DNA of 64,000 nucleotides from Methanoculleus sp. UBA430 (GCF_002506585.1 NZ_DAXW01000010.1:1509-65508), one strand, 5' to 3'. Positions 51,483 to 61,118 are shown, numbered from the stretch's first letter. Notes: generated from the sequence alone by a model not told the origin. Made by a program: numbers and translations.

Positions 51483-52325
51483 TCACTGGCTCTCACGCTG
51501 CGGCACAAGGTTCTGCGTGATCCGGTCGAGGATGATCGCGAGGATCACGATGGCAAGCCCCGCTTCAAACCCCATCCCGATATCCACCCGCTGGATGCCC
51601 ACAAGCACCTGGTAGCCGAGCCCCCCCGCCCCGATCATCGATGCGATGACGGTCATGGAGAGGGCAAGCATGATGCACTGGTTCACCCCTGCCATGATGG
51701 TGGGGAGCGCGACGGGGAGCTGCACCTTGAAGAGCTTCTGGCGGGGCGTGGTGCCGAAGGCGTCTGCAACCTCGATCAACTCGCGGGGCACCTGTCGGAT
51801 CCCGAGATTCGTGAGGCGCAACGCCGGTGGCATCGCAAAGACGACCGTCGCGATGATGCCCGGGACGCTCCCGAGGCCGAAGAAGATCACAGCAGGAATG
51901 AGGTAGACGAACGAAGGCATGGTCTGCATGAAGTCAAGGAACGGCCTGAGTGCAGCGTTCAGCGGGTCGCTCCGCGCAGCCGCGATCCCGAGCGGGATCG
52001 ATATCGCGAGCGCAAGGACTGTCGAGACGAGGACGAGTGCCAGGGTAAGCATGGCGAGATCCCAGAGTTGAAGGTCCCAGATCAGCAGCAGGCCAAGCGC
52101 GGTGAGCCCCGCCAGTCTGATATCACGCCGGGTGACGAACCAGACCAGCACGCTCACGAGGAGGATCAGGACGGGTGCCGGTATAAAGATCAGGAGGTCC
52201 TGGAACCCGCCGATGAGATACCGCAGCCCTTCACTGATGCCGTCAAGAAGCCAGCCGAAGTAGAGCTCGATCCAGTCAACGAGCCACTCGGCGGCCTCTC
52301 CCACGGGGAGTTTAGGCAGTTGCAT
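51483..52325 (-). CDS. Betaine-type ABC transporter, permease
   Basis: 280 residues from the ATG at 52325, which overlaps the ATPase gene by 14 bases; the longer open frame is not needed. Six or so membrane helices and the EAA-type loop coupling to the ATPase (VADAFGTTPRQKLFKVQLPV), with FLDFMQTMPSFVYLIPAV typical of ProW/OpuAB. Confidence 0.93.
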   Translation of the reverse strand: MQLPKLPVGEAAEWLVDWIELYFGWLLDGISEGLRYLIGGFQDLLIFIPAPVLILLVSVLVWFVTRRDIRLAGLTALGLLLIWDLQLWDLAMLTLALVLVSTVLALAISIPLGIAAARSDPLNAALRPFLDFMQTMPSFVYLIPAVIFFGLGSVPGIIATVVFAMPPALRLTNLGIRQVPRELIEVADAFGTTPRQKLFKVQLPVALPTIMAGVNQCIMLALSMTVIASMIGAGGLGYQVLVGIQRVDIGMGFEAGLAIVILAIILDRITQNLVPQRESQ

Positions 52326-53496
52326 TGATATCCTCCCCCTTCCGTGCCAGAGCAGCGAGGATGGCGCCGCGTGATATGACTCCTTTGAGCCTGCCCGTAT
52401 CGTCCGCCACCGCCACAGGGTAGGGGCTCCCAACGATCAGCGAGATGATGTCGGAGAGCGATGCGTCGGGGGCCACGACGGGGATATCGGTGATAAGGAT
52501 TTCCGCCATCGCTTTGCCCTTCTTGACGGCTTCGACGGCGTCGTCGAGGGTCACCCGCCCACGGAGCAGGCGCTGGCGGGTGACGACGAATATCCCCGGA
52601 ATGTCGTGCTCCTCCATGAGGTGCAGGGCTACCCTGGGTCCCGCGGTACACTGGGCAACCGGTTCGGGATGGCGCATCACGTCGCTTGCCGAGAGAACTC
52701 TTGTCAGGTCCACATCAGCGACGAACTTCTCGACGTAGGCGTTCTCGGGATTCGTCAGGATCTCCTCGGGCGTGCCGATCTGTACGATCGCGCCGTCCTT
52801 CATCAGGGCGATGCGGTCGCCGAGTTTTAAGGCCTCGTCGAGGTCGTGGGTGACGAAGACGATCGTCTTACCGAGCCGCTGCTGGATCTCCAGCAGTTCG
52901 TCCTGCATGTCCCGGCGGATGAGCGGATCGAGGGCACTGAACGCCTCGTCCATCAGGAGGATGTCCGGGTCGCTGGTGAGCGCCCGGGCGAGCCCGACCC
53001 GCTGCTTCATGCCGCCGGAGAGTTCGCCGGGCATGCTCGCCCCGTAGCCGCCGAGCCCCACCATCTGGAGCACCTCTTCGGCTTTTTTATGACGCTCGTC
53101 TGCCGGGATGCCCTGGATCTCAAGCCCGAAGGCGACGTTGTCAAGAACCGTCCGATGGGGGAGGAGAGCAAAACTCTGGAAGATCATGCCCAGCTTGCGC
53201 CGCCGGGTCGCCTGGAGTTCCTCCCGGTTCATCCTGACGACATCTTCGCCGTCGATCCGTATCTCACCCTCGGTGGGGTCGATAAGCCGGTTGATACAGC
53301 GCAGGAGCGTCGATTTCCCGCTCCCGGAAAGCCCCATCAGGACGAACGTCTCGCCCGGCATAACCTCAAATGAGACGTTATCGAGTGCCAGTGTCGAACC
53401 GGTCTCTTTGTATATCTCCTGCTTTGAGCGGCCGGAACGATGGAGTTCCAGCGCCTTTCCGGGATCCTGCCCGAATACCTTGGTCAGACCCTTCAC
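52312..53496 (-). CDS. Betaine-type ABC transporter, ATP-binding subunit with CBS domains
   Basis: 394 residues. Walker A LMGLSGSGKSTLLRC, signature MPGELSGGMKQRVGLARAL, Walker B ILLMDEAFSALDP, H-loop FVTHDLDEAL. After residue ~270 there are two CBS domains (around SASDVMRHPE and MAEILITDIPVVAPDASL), as in ProV/OpuAA, where they sense ionic strength. First gene of the unit; transcription starts in the AT-rich region upstream. Confidence 0.95.
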   Translation of the reverse strand: MKGLTKVFGQDPGKALELHRSGRSKQEIYKETGSTLALDNVSFEVMPGETFVLMGLSGSGKSTLLRCINRLIDPTEGEIRIDGEDVVRMNREELQATRRRKLGMIFQSFALLPHRTVLDNVAFGLEIQGIPADERHKKAEEVLQMVGLGGYGASMPGELSGGMKQRVGLARALTSDPDILLMDEAFSALDPLIRRDMQDELLEIQQRLGKTIVFVTHDLDEALKLGDRIALMKDGAIVQIGTPEEILTNPENAYVEKFVADVDLTRVLSASDVMRHPEPVAQCTAGPRVALHLMEEHDIPGIFVVTRQRLLRGRVTLDDAVEAVKKGKAMAEILITDIPVVAPDASLSDIISLIVGSPYPVAVADDTGRLKGVISRGAILAALARKGEDINATA

Positions 53497-53982
53497 ACTG
53501 ATGATTGGTTGTGGTAATGGTATGTTCTCATTTTGGAACTTCTCAAAAATGACGGAACCCTCCCGGCTTCACGATATCTATCTCATCTTTGTTATAATTT
53601 CTGTTTTTTTAAAATGTCCGATTTCATGTGGGATTTAGGTTTTTCAGACATTTTGCGGTGTATTCTGAAATTAAGTGCTGTCATGCTCGTTATCCTGTGA
53701 ATTATAGGCGGTCTGACGATTGTTTGCTGTGTAATGTTCATTTTCCCGGATTTCTATCTGCCAATCCTTTATGCCGGAGGTCCCGGCGCAACGGACCGTC
53801 ATGGGGCGTGTCCCATGCACTCCACATTCCACCATCTCCGACCCCGGGAATCCCGGTAACGGTTCCGGTTTCTCCCGGTGCGCCCATCCATACCAGTTCA
53901 TTTATTGGGTGAAAGGTCATAATAATGTAGATTACTCCAGTCTGTCTCTCAGACAGAAACCAGGAACGCGGTGATCAGTACC
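53497..53982. other. 486-base AT-rich divergent regulatory region
   Basis: Between the transporter ATPase gene (leftward) and argG (rightward). It is clearly more AT-rich than the rest, with possible promoters for both, and no convincing gene. It contains the hairpin/operator-like sequence at 53941-53957. The AT-rich stretch near 53580-53620 is the likely transporter promoter. Confidence 0.55.
53941..53957. promoter_or_regulatory. Perfect inverted repeat upstream of argG
   Basis: TCTGTCT-CTC-AGACAGA: 7-base arms with a 3-base centre, 26 bases before the argG ATG. It is placed where an operator, or a hairpin in the leader, would affect argG expression. No regulator is known from this window. 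Confidence 0.45.
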
Positions 53983-55170
53983 ATGGAAAAGGGAAAAGTC
54001 GTCCTAGCATTTTCGGGAGGTCTCGACACCTCCATCTGTATCCCCCTCCTGCGCGAGCACTACGGATTTGACGAGATCGTCACCGTTGCCGTCGACGTGG
54101 GCCAGCCCGAAGAGGATATCGCCCGGGCAACAGAGAAGGGCCGGAAACTTGCAGACAAGCACTATACCATCGATGCCAGGGAGAAGTTTGTAGCGGACTG
54201 CATCTTCCCCTCGATCAAGGCGAACGGATCCTATGAGGGGTATCCGATGGGTACGGCGCTTGCCCGTCCGCTGATCGCCGAAGAGATCGTGAAGGTTGCA
54301 GAGAAGGAAGGCGCGTCAAAGATCGCACACGGGTGTACCGGCAGAGGAAACGACCAGCTCCGGTTCGACTTCATCTTCAGGTCCGCCGGATACGATATCG
54401 TCGCACCGATGCGGGAGATGAACCTGACCCGCGAGTGGGAGATCTGCTACGCGCAGGAGCACAACGTCCCGGTGACCGTGGCAAAAGACAAGCCCTACAG
54501 CATCGACGAGAACTTCTGGAGCCGGAGCATCGAGGGCGGCAACCTCGAAGACCCGGCCTTCCACCCGCCTGAGGAGATCTATGCCTGGACGGTCTCGCCG
54601 AAGGACGCCCCCGACGTCATGGAGGAGGTCCGGATCGAGTTCGAGAAGGGCATCCCGGTCGCTCTCAACGGGAAGAGCCTTCCCGGCATCGCCCTGATCA
54701 AAGAGCTGAACCGGATCGCGGGAAGGAACGGCGTTGGCCGCAACGATATGATCGAGGACCGGGTCCTCGGCCTGAAGGCCCGGGAGAACTACGAGCACCC
54801 GGCCGCAACCGTCCTTCTTGCCGCGCACCGTGACCTTGAGCACCTCGTCCTGACCCGCTCGGAACTCGCGTTCAAGCATATCGTCGACGACAAGTGGTCC
54901 GAGCTCGCCTACATGGGTCTCGTGCACGAACCGCTCTTCTACGCACTGAACGCGTTCATCGACAAGACGCAAGAGCGGGCCAGCGGCACCGTGGACGTCG
55001 GCCTGTATAAGGGCGGCCTGAAGGTGCTCGGCCGGAGCTCGGACCTTGCGTTGTACTCCGACGACCTGGTCTCCTTCGACTCGACGACGATCGACCAGAA
55101 CCACGCCGTCGGGTTCTCGAACTACTTCGGACTGCAGGCGCGCCTCTTCCAGAACCTCAAGAAACGTTAA
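53983..55170 (+). CDS. argG: Argininosuccinate synthase
   Basis: 395 residues from the ATG at 53983 (GGTGAT ahead); a GTG at 53971 overlaps that ribosome site. The PP-loop VVLAFSGGLDTSICIPLL binds ATP; GCTGRGNDQLRFDF and NLEDPAFHPPEEIYAWT are family signatures. It joins citrulline and aspartate. With argF at 57.8 kb and carAB it covers most of the arginine branch. Confidence 0.97.
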   Translation: MEKGKVVLAFSGGLDTSICIPLLREHYGFDEIVTVAVDVGQPEEDIARATEKGRKLADKHYTIDAREKFVADCIFPSIKANGSYEGYPMGTALARPLIAEEIVKVAEKEGASKIAHGCTGRGNDQLRFDFIFRSAGYDIVAPMREMNLTREWEICYAQEHNVPVTVAKDKPYSIDENFWSRSIEGGNLEDPAFHPPEEIYAWTVSPKDAPDVMEEVRIEFEKGIPVALNGKSLPGIALIKELNRIAGRNGVGRNDMIEDRVLGLKARENYEHPAATVLLAAHRDLEHLVLTRSELAFKHIVDDKWSELAYMGLVHEPLFYALNAFIDKTQERASGTVDVGLYKGGLKVLGRSSDLALYSDDLVSFDSTTIDQNHAVGFSNYFGLQARLFQNLKKR

Positions 55171-55177
55171 AGGGTGC

Positions 55178-55582
55178 TTAGAGCACCTTCTTCCCTGCCT
55201 CTTTTCCCGGTGTACATTCGAAGACGTCGGTGATCGTGATGACGATGAGCGATTTCGCCGGATATTTGTGGCTCTTTGTCCTCACCTGATCGCGGAACTT
55301 CTCGTAATCGGGGCCGGACGTCTTGATCTCCGTCGAGCCTTTTATCTGGAAGCAGCGCTTGGAGTCCGGGTCGTAGAAGTAGAGAGCCACCACCGGGTTC
55401 TCTTTGAGGTTCTCAAGCGTCTTTACCATGTAGTTGTCCATGATCCAGACGGTGTCGTCGCCGACGAGCTGGATCGATGCCATCGGCGCCACGTTCGGGA
55501 CGCCGCTCTTCGATGCCGTGGCCATCGGCATGACTTTGACTTTGCCGAATACTTCCTTAATCTCACCTGAAAGCGCAACCAT
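55178..55582 (-). CDS. Pyridoxamine 5'-phosphate oxidase-like FMN-binding protein
   Basis: 134 residues from the ATG at 55582, which follows a strong GAGAGGTGAACC; the open frame before it is noise. Split-barrel pattern: FGKVKVMPMATASKSGVPNV, VWIMDNYMVKTLENLKENP, VALYFYDPDSKRCFQIKGST. Such proteins bind FMN or F420 and reduce various substrates; this one lacks features that would name the substrate. Confidence 0.85.
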   Translation of the reverse strand: MVALSGEIKEVFGKVKVMPMATASKSGVPNVAPMASIQLVGDDTVWIMDNYMVKTLENLKENPVVALYFYDPDSKRCFQIKGSTEIKTSGPDYEKFRDQVRTKSHKYPAKSLIVITITDVFECTPGKEAGKKVL

Positions 55583-55897
55583 ATGGTTCACCTCTCCCGG
55601 AAGCGGAACGGGCGCTTCGTCGCGCCGGGACCTTTCCGGTAACGAGGATATCCGCGCCGTGCATATATAAGCGCTCTGCCGGGGTCGCGCAACGACAGCG
55701 AACTCCTGAGGTTCGAGAGGGGTGGCGGCCTCCAAACCCAGACATCTACCTGAATCAGCAGAACCCTCCCGAAAAATCGGTATACTGCTGCCCGTCACCT
55801 GTGCGGGACCCCCTCAATCTTTTGCTCACTCTGCGGGTCCCGGACGCCGTAGGGGAGTATGGAAAAATATAAGCCGCGAGACAGGGAAAAGACTACT
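55583..55897. other. Divergent promoter region
   Basis: 315 bases. A TATA-like CTTATATATG on the minus strand at 55662-55671 lies ~80 bases before the PNPOx-like gene. On the plus strand AAAAATATAA at 55862-55871 lies ~30 bases before the marker-14 start, giving it a near-leaderless transcript. No gene. Confidence 0.5.
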
Positions 55898-57394
55898 ATG
55901 TGTGCCCGCTTTTTGGAGCGCTTTTTCAAACCTACTCCGCATATCGTCGAAAGCCCGCCTCCGCCATCGCTCTCCCACGGACCGGGCAACGGTGTTCCCG
56001 AGTACCGGGTGAAGCCTTATTTTATCGTGGCGTCTGTTGAGATGGGCAATACGACGACAAAGTGCATCCTGACCGGCACGAGCCTGGAGACAGGCAGGTC
56101 TTACGTCATCAACAAGACCGTGACCATGAGCCGTGACGTCCGGCCGCCAAAACCGGGCGAGACGGTCTTCGGGGCAACCCTGGACGGCACGGAGCTGACG
56201 CGCGAGTCGGTTACGGAACTGGTGCGTGATACCCTGATCCAGTGCCACAACGAGGTTCACCTGAGCATCAAGGACGATCTCGACTTCGTCGTCAGGAGTA
56301 CCGGTGTTGTGGCGGCGATGGACTCGCCCGACCAGGTCGGGGACTTCATCATCGCCCTTGCAAACGGCTGCCTCGAAGCCGGGGTTCCCCCGCGGAAGAT
56401 GACGCCGCCGATGTCGATCGACAACCTCCCCCCGAAACTCCGGCAGTTCTCGTTTGCCGACCGGCTGGTCTTCGTTGGCGCGGTAGCCGGCGTCGTGCCG
56501 CCGATCGGATGCACCGGCGTGGAGATGGTGGCAAACGAGATGGAAGGGGAACTTGCGATGGCGGGCATCAAGGAGGGTGCCAAATGGACGCCGGTCGACT
56601 TTCGCAACCCCTGCATCTCCATCGACTTCGGGACCACGCTTGACGGACGGATCACAAGCGATGTCGCTCCGAATGAGCCCAACCCGTTCGCCCAGACGAT
56701 CGGGAACTTCTGCGGGCTTGCGGGTGCCATACCGGATGCGATCGTCCGGGGCACCGGGCTCGTGAAGAACCGGACGGGAACGGCCCTCGACCTCTTCGGC
56801 GATCACAGCATCAAGGGCGCGTTCGGGGGCAGGAAGCGTTCCGTCGTCGAGGAATACGTCGACCGGTGTCACGAGCACATCGATATCCGGATCGTCCCCC
56901 CCGACCGGACGAGGTTCGGGCGGGTCCCGGTCTGCGCCGAGGTGGCCGATAAGTCGGGCGTCGCTCTCATCGGGTGCGACTCGGGCGTCAACGGCAGCGA
57001 GATGCCGGCTCTTGAGGAGATCGGGCACGAACTCTACGAGAAATACGGCATGGGTATGCTGACCGAGGTCGTCGACCGGGTCTGCGCGAGGATGGCGCTC
57101 CGGCTCATCGATGTCGCCGTCGAGAGAGGGATGGTTCCGCCGAACTCATCGATCGGGTTCACCGGGCGGGCGGCGATCTCGGGGAGAAAGCCCGAGTACA
57201 TCGTCGAGGGTGTCACCGAACGGAACCTCTACGACACCCCCAACGACCACCTGGTCTTTGTTGACGACGGCCTTGCCCGGGGTGCGGCACTGATGGGGCG
57301 GTGCATGAACTCCCTCGGGAAACCCAAGACCCCGCTCGGCGGGGTGCGGGGCGGGCCATGTATTATGTCTCGTCGGATCAAAATAGGAAAGTAG
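55898..57394 (+). CDS. Methanogenesis marker protein 14
   Basis: 498 residues from the ATG at 55898. An in-frame ATG at 55859 lies in the predicted promoter and is rejected. ASKHA-type nucleotide-binding start VASVEMGNTTTKCILTG, then GAVAGVVPPIGCTGVEMVAN, CISIDFGTTLDGRI and IGFTGRAAISGRKPEYIVEG. The family is confined to methanogens and relatives and is suspected to aid methyl-CoM reductase maturation; the reaction is unknown. A small unknown protein follows by 13 bases. Confidence 0.88.
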   Translation: MCARFLERFFKPTPHIVESPPPPSLSHGPGNGVPEYRVKPYFIVASVEMGNTTTKCILTGTSLETGRSYVINKTVTMSRDVRPPKPGETVFGATLDGTELTRESVTELVRDTLIQCHNEVHLSIKDDLDFVVRSTGVVAAMDSPDQVGDFIIALANGCLEAGVPPRKMTPPMSIDNLPPKLRQFSFADRLVFVGAVAGVVPPIGCTGVEMVANEMEGELAMAGIKEGAKWTPVDFRNPCISIDFGTTLDGRITSDVAPNEPNPFAQTIGNFCGLAGAIPDAIVRGTGLVKNRTGTALDLFGDHSIKGAFGGRKRSVVEEYVDRCHEHIDIRIVPPDRTRFGRVPVCAEVADKSGVALIGCDSGVNGSEMPALEEIGHELYEKYGMGMLTEVVDRVCARMALRLIDVAVERGMVPPNSSIGFTGRAAISGRKPEYIVEGVTERNLYDTPNDHLVFVDDGLARGAALMGRCMNSLGKPKTPLGGVRGGPCIMSRRIKIGK

Positions 57395-57407
57395 GATATG
57401 ATCATTG

Positions 57408-57641
57408 ATGACTGACGAAGAATTGTTCGATCTGCTCGTTCCCCCGGGCGTACCCCGCAAGATGATCTACGATGTCGTTGAGAAGTACGACGTGGAAGTG
57501 GTGCGGCGGGCGCAGAAGATGACGTTTGCGAACATGGACGGGGACGCACGCGAACTGCTGGCGTTCCGCGGGAAGCGAGCGGTTGTCGAAGAAGTGCAGA
57601 CATATCTTCTCGCGCGGCTCAATGAGTTCGTCGCGGAATAA
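57408..57641 (+). CDS. Small conserved-looking protein downstream of marker 14
   Basis: 77 residues from the ATG at 57408, with GGATATGA ahead. Mostly helical and charged (LLVPPGVPRKMIYDVVEKYD, then ELLAFRGKRAVVEEVQTYL). I recognise no family. Placement after marker 14 on the same transcript suggests a linked role. A T-run ends the unit. Confidence 0.7.
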   Translation: MTDEELFDLLVPPGVPRKMIYDVVEKYDVEVVRRAQKMTFANMDGDARELLAFRGKRAVVEEVQTYLLARLNEFVAE

Positions 57642-57645
57642 TACC

Positions 57646-57655
57646 TTTTTTTTCT
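57646..57655 (+). terminator. Poly-T terminator of the marker-14 unit
   Basis: Eight T's (ACCTTTTTTTTCTTA) start about five bases after the stop codon. Confidence 0.65.
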
Positions 57656-57778
57656 TATTCGTGATGCCGGGCGTTCCCGGTTGTGGATGTTTTCGAACAG
57701 TATGATCCGGTCCCGGTCGGGGATCATGCCCGGACCGGTCCGGCGGCTATCCCAAAAATGGATGTTCTCTTCTTCTCC

Positions 57779-58708
57779 TCACTCCGCCGAAGGCATCCCA
57801 CCGGCGATCAGCCGCAGGAGCAGCGCCTTCTGGGCGTGAAGCCGGTTCTCGGCCTGGTCCCAGACGATGCTCTGCGACCCTTCCATCACCTCGTCGGTGA
57901 TCTCCTCTCCCCGGTGAGCGGGGAGGCAATGCATCACGAGAGCGTTGGGTGGTGCCCGTGCAAGAAGGCGGGAATCGATCGTGTAACGTTTGAGGGCCCG
58001 CAGGCGCTCGGCCCGCTCCCGCTCGTCGCCCATCGAGACCCAGATGTCGGTGTAGAGGACATCCGCATCGCGGACCGCTTCCTCCGGGTCCGTGACGACG
58101 CTGACCCTGCTCCCTGCCGCCCGTGCCTGATCGACGACCGCGTCCTTCGGCCGGTACCCGGGGGGGCTTGCGACCGCGATCTCCATCCCGGTCAGGATCG
58201 ATGAGAGTATCCACGAGTTGCAGACGTTGTTGCCGTCCCCGATCCACGCGAGTTTCAGGCCGCGAAGATCGCCGAACCGCTCGCTCAAGGTCATGATGTC
58301 GGCCAGCACCTGGCAGGGGTGCAGCCGGTCGGATAAGCCGTTGATGACCGGGACGGTCGAGTAGCGGGCGAACTCCTCGATAGTGGCGTGCTCGTAGGCG
58401 CGGATCATCACCGCGTCGACGTAGCGGGCGAGCACCCGTGCCGTATCCCGGATCTCTTCGCCCCGCCCGAGCTGCATATCCTGGGGGTTTAAGAAGAGCG
58501 CATGACCGCCGAGGTCGGTCATCCCCACCTCGAACGATACCCTGGTGCGGGTGGACGCCTTCTCAAAGATCATCCCGAGGCTCTTTCCCCTGAGGAGCTC
58601 GTGTGCGGTCCCCGCACACTTCAGCCTTTTTAAGCGCACTGCGTCGGTGACGATACTCTCAAGTTCGTACTCGTCGATATCGATGATCGAGAGAAAATCC
58701 TTCTTCAT
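57779..58708 (-). CDS. argF: Ornithine carbamoyltransferase
   Basis: 309 residues from the ATG at 58708, in a 4-base overlap with the purD stop. Carbamoyl-phosphate site FEKASTRTRVSFEVGM; DRLHPCQVLADIMTL; ornithine-site VMHCLPAHRGEEITDEVMEG. It forms citrulline from ornithine and carbamoyl phosphate made by CarAB. Confidence 0.96.
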   Translation of the reverse strand: MKKDFLSIIDIDEYELESIVTDAVRLKRLKCAGTAHELLRGKSLGMIFEKASTRTRVSFEVGMTDLGGHALFLNPQDMQLGRGEEIRDTARVLARYVDAVMIRAYEHATIEEFARYSTVPVINGLSDRLHPCQVLADIMTLSERFGDLRGLKLAWIGDGNNVCNSWILSSILTGMEIAVASPPGYRPKDAVVDQARAAGSRVSVVTDPEEAVRDADVLYTDIWVSMGDERERAERLRALKRYTIDSRLLARAPPNALVMHCLPAHRGEEITDEVMEGSQSIVWDQAENRLHAQKALLLRLIAGGMPSAE

Positions 58709-59997
58709 GCAATCTCCTTCATGTGCCGGCATCGCCTATCGAGAACCTCCCGGGTGCCGATATCCCTGCGGTGGAAGACGCGCCCTGATACCGAGGATGC
58801 CGCCGTTTCAGCGATCGTCTCGGCCTCGTCAAGTGTCTCGCCCCTCCCGACGAACGCAAGCGTCCGCGATCTCCGGGTATAGAGCGTCCCGTCCTGCTCC
58901 TCGACGTTTGCGTAGTAGAGCAGGGCGTCGCCGGAGTCGCCGATGGTGAGAGGCGCGTGAGTCACCGGTGCCGCCGGATAGCCTTCGGGGACGAGATACT
59001 TGCAGACCGTCGCCTGGTTCGCGAACCGGACGTGCGACGGCGAGAGGTCCCCCTTGATGATGTGGCGGACGATCGCGGAAAAGTCCGATTCCAGGAGCGA
59101 GAGAACGTTCATCGCCTCAGGGTCCCCGAAGCGGGCGTTGAACTCGATGACCCTCGGGCCGTCGCGGGTGTTCATGAACTGGCCGTAGAGAATCCCCCGG
59201 TACGGCGTTCCCTCGTCCCGCATGGCCGCGACCGTATCCTCCATGATCCGGAGCGCGTTCTCGTAGTTCGAGCGGGTGACGAAGGGGAGCATGTGGTCCG
59301 GCATGGAGTATGAACCCATCCCGCCGGTATTCGGCCCCACGTCCCCCTCGTATGCCCGTTTGTGGTCCTGCACGAGCGGCATGGGCACCAGGTGCTCGCC
59401 GTCGACAAATGCCTGGAGAGTGAACTCCTCCCCGAGGAGCCGCTCTTCCAGCACGACATCTCCCCCGAGCTCCCGGACATACTCGATCGCCCCTGCGGCA
59501 TCGAGATGCTCGCCCATGATCCGGACGCCCTTCCCTCCGGTCAGCCCGATGGGCTTGATGGCGAGGTCGCCGTCGTATGTCTCGATGAATCGCCGTGCCT
59601 CCTCCGGGTCGTGGCAGACCCGGTACTCCGGGCACCCCGCGATCCCGTGCCGCTCCATCAGCCGGCGGCAGAACGCCTTATCCGTCTCGATTTGGGCCGC
59701 GGCGCGGGTCGGCCCCACACAGGGTATTCCCGCCGCTTCGAGGCGATCGACGACACCTGCCTCGAGGGGGGCCTCCGGTCCGATGACCGCAACGTCGAGG
59801 GCATTCTCGGTGGTGAATCCTACTATCTCCGGGATATTGGTCTCGTTCTCGAGGAGCACCCGTTCTGCGAGCCGGGCTATTCCCGGATTGTTGCGTGCCA
59901 TGACAGAAAATATTCTCACGCCGCTGTTGCAGGAAAGTGCCCTGGTGATCGCATGCTCCCTGCCACCACCGCCTACAACGAGTATTTTCATATCCAT
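58705..59997 (-). CDS. purD: Phosphoribosylamine-glycine ligase
   Basis: 430 residues, GGGCGGG ahead of the ATG. N-domain ILVVGGGGREHAITRAL; ATP-grasp with LAIKPIGLTGGKGVRI and NTGGMGSYSMPDHML; RVIEFNARFGDPEAMNVLSL near the catalytic end. Second step-pair of purine synthesis. The next gene (argF) is translationally coupled although in a different pathway. Confidence 0.96.
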   Translation of the reverse strand: MDMKILVVGGGGREHAITRALSCNSGVRIFSVMARNNPGIARLAERVLLENETNIPEIVGFTTENALDVAVIGPEAPLEAGVVDRLEAAGIPCVGPTRAAAQIETDKAFCRRLMERHGIAGCPEYRVCHDPEEARRFIETYDGDLAIKPIGLTGGKGVRIMGEHLDAAGAIEYVRELGGDVVLEERLLGEEFTLQAFVDGEHLVPMPLVQDHKRAYEGDVGPNTGGMGSYSMPDHMLPFVTRSNYENALRIMEDTVAAMRDEGTPYRGILYGQFMNTRDGPRVIEFNARFGDPEAMNVLSLLESDFSAIVRHIIKGDLSPSHVRFANQATVCKYLVPEGYPAAPVTHAPLTIGDSGDALLYYANVEEQDGTLYTRRSRTLAFVGRGETLDEAETIAETAASSVSGRVFHRRDIGTREVLDRRCRHMKEIA

Positions 59998-60022
59998 CTA
60001 TTTGCCCGCCCTTAAAAAATGT

Positions 60023-60535
60023 TTATCCGTCCAGAAGCTCACTGACCCGCACAAGCGCAAGAAGTGACGCACCTTTTTCTGCAAGCGCCTCCCGGGCGCC
60101 AGCCTCGCGGTCAACGACGGTCACGACCCGGTCGACGTGCGCACCCGCGGCACGCAGTGCTGAAATGCCGTAGAGAGCGCTTCCCCCGGAGGTGGTCACG
60201 TCCTCGACCAGCAGCACGTTCTTGCCGCTCACATCACCGATGATCGCCCCGGCTTTGCCGTGGTCTTTCTCTGCCTTTCTGATGATGGCATACGGCCGGC
60301 CGCTCGCAAGCGAGACGGCGACGGCGATCGGTACGGCGCCGACCGCCACCCCGGCCACCATCTCGAACTCCTGGCAGCCGGCAATGGCGTTCCCGATTGC
60401 CGCAAGGATGGTGGGGTTCGTTGTTGCAGCCTTTATGTCGATGTAGTAGGAGCTCCGGGCTCCCGAGGCGAGGAGAAAGTCCCCGAACTCGATAGCCCCG
60501 CTTTCAAGCAACAGTGTCGTGATTGGGTTCACCAT
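60023..60535 (-). CDS. pyrE: Orotate phosphoribosyltransferase
   Basis: 170 residues. The PRPP-binding motif is VLLVEDVTTSGGSALYG; the flexible catalytic loop is IRKAEKDHGKAG. It makes OMP from orotate. Slightly short, as usual for archaeal enzymes. It overlaps carS by 7 bases. Confidence 0.95.
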   Translation of the reverse strand: MVNPITTLLLESGAIEFGDFLLASGARSSYYIDIKAATTNPTILAAIGNAIAGCQEFEMVAGVAVGAVPIAVAVSLASGRPYAIIRKAEKDHGKAGAIIGDVSGKNVLLVEDVTTSGGSALYGISALRAAGAHVDRVVTVVDREAGAREALAEKGASLLALVRVSELLDG

Positions 60536-61104
60536 GGTACCTCTTTTACTCCGATGTAATACCCGATAATGTTCACTATTCGGTGGAGAAGGGGGGTCAT
60601 GATGACGATCCAGATCGCAATGGGTAAGGTAATGTTCTCAAACAACCACCTGGAGTCAATCAGGAGGATGATCAGGAAGGCACCGATAACCAGATCGTAT
60701 TGGTCGGCAAGGGGCCAGGATTCGCCCCGATCCTTGCCCAGCCTCCGTTTCAGGAAGCTCTTCGTGAGGTCACCGAGGAGCGCGCCCGTCGCGAGGAGCG
60801 TCACCGAGAGGAACGTCTGATGAGGGAGTCCGGTCAGGCCAAACGAGGAGGAGACCCAGATCTCGATGAGACCCGCGAGTACGCCGCAGAGGACGCCGCC
60901 GAAGAACCCCCGGTAGGTCTTGCCGTCGCCAAAGATCCGTCGCCCGTCCCGGAATCTCTTTCCGAAGTCGATGGGTGTCCCGCCGCCGAAGACTGCAGCC
61001 GCTGAGTTCGGCACGTATGCCGGAATCATGATCCAGAGCGCGGCGAGCGCGGAGACGAGCCAGAGTCCGATGTTCGCATCGATGAACGTCAATACCCAGT
61101 ACAA
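60529..61104 (-). CDS. carS: CDP-archaeol synthase
   Basis: 191 residues, about five membrane helices. Family signatures: YVPNSAAAVFGGGTPIDFGK, RIFGDGKTYRGFFGGVLCG, LGDLTKSFLKRRLGKDRG and PLADQYDLVIGAFL. It transfers CMP from CTP to unsaturated archaetidic acid, the branch point to all archaeal polar lipids. It diverges from the Tes-like gene next door. Confidence 0.94.
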   Translation of the reverse strand: MYWVLTFIDANIGLWLVSALAALWIMIPAYVPNSAAAVFGGGTPIDFGKRFRDGRRIFGDGKTYRGFFGGVLCGVLAGLIEIWVSSSFGLTGLPHQTFLSVTLLATGALLGDLTKSFLKRRLGKDRGESWPLADQYDLVIGAFLIILLIDSRWLFENITLPIAIWIVIMTPLLHRIVNIIGYYIGVKEVPW

Positions 61105-61110
61105 TCAGTA

Positions 61111-61118
61111 ATTATAAA
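61111..61118 (+). promoter_or_regulatory. TATA box of the Tes-like gene
   Basis: ATTATAAAG lies seven bases right of the carS start. A transcript starting ~25 bases later would begin near 61140, which rules out the GTG at 61126 and favours the ATG at 61147 or, better, 61171. Confidence 0.45.
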
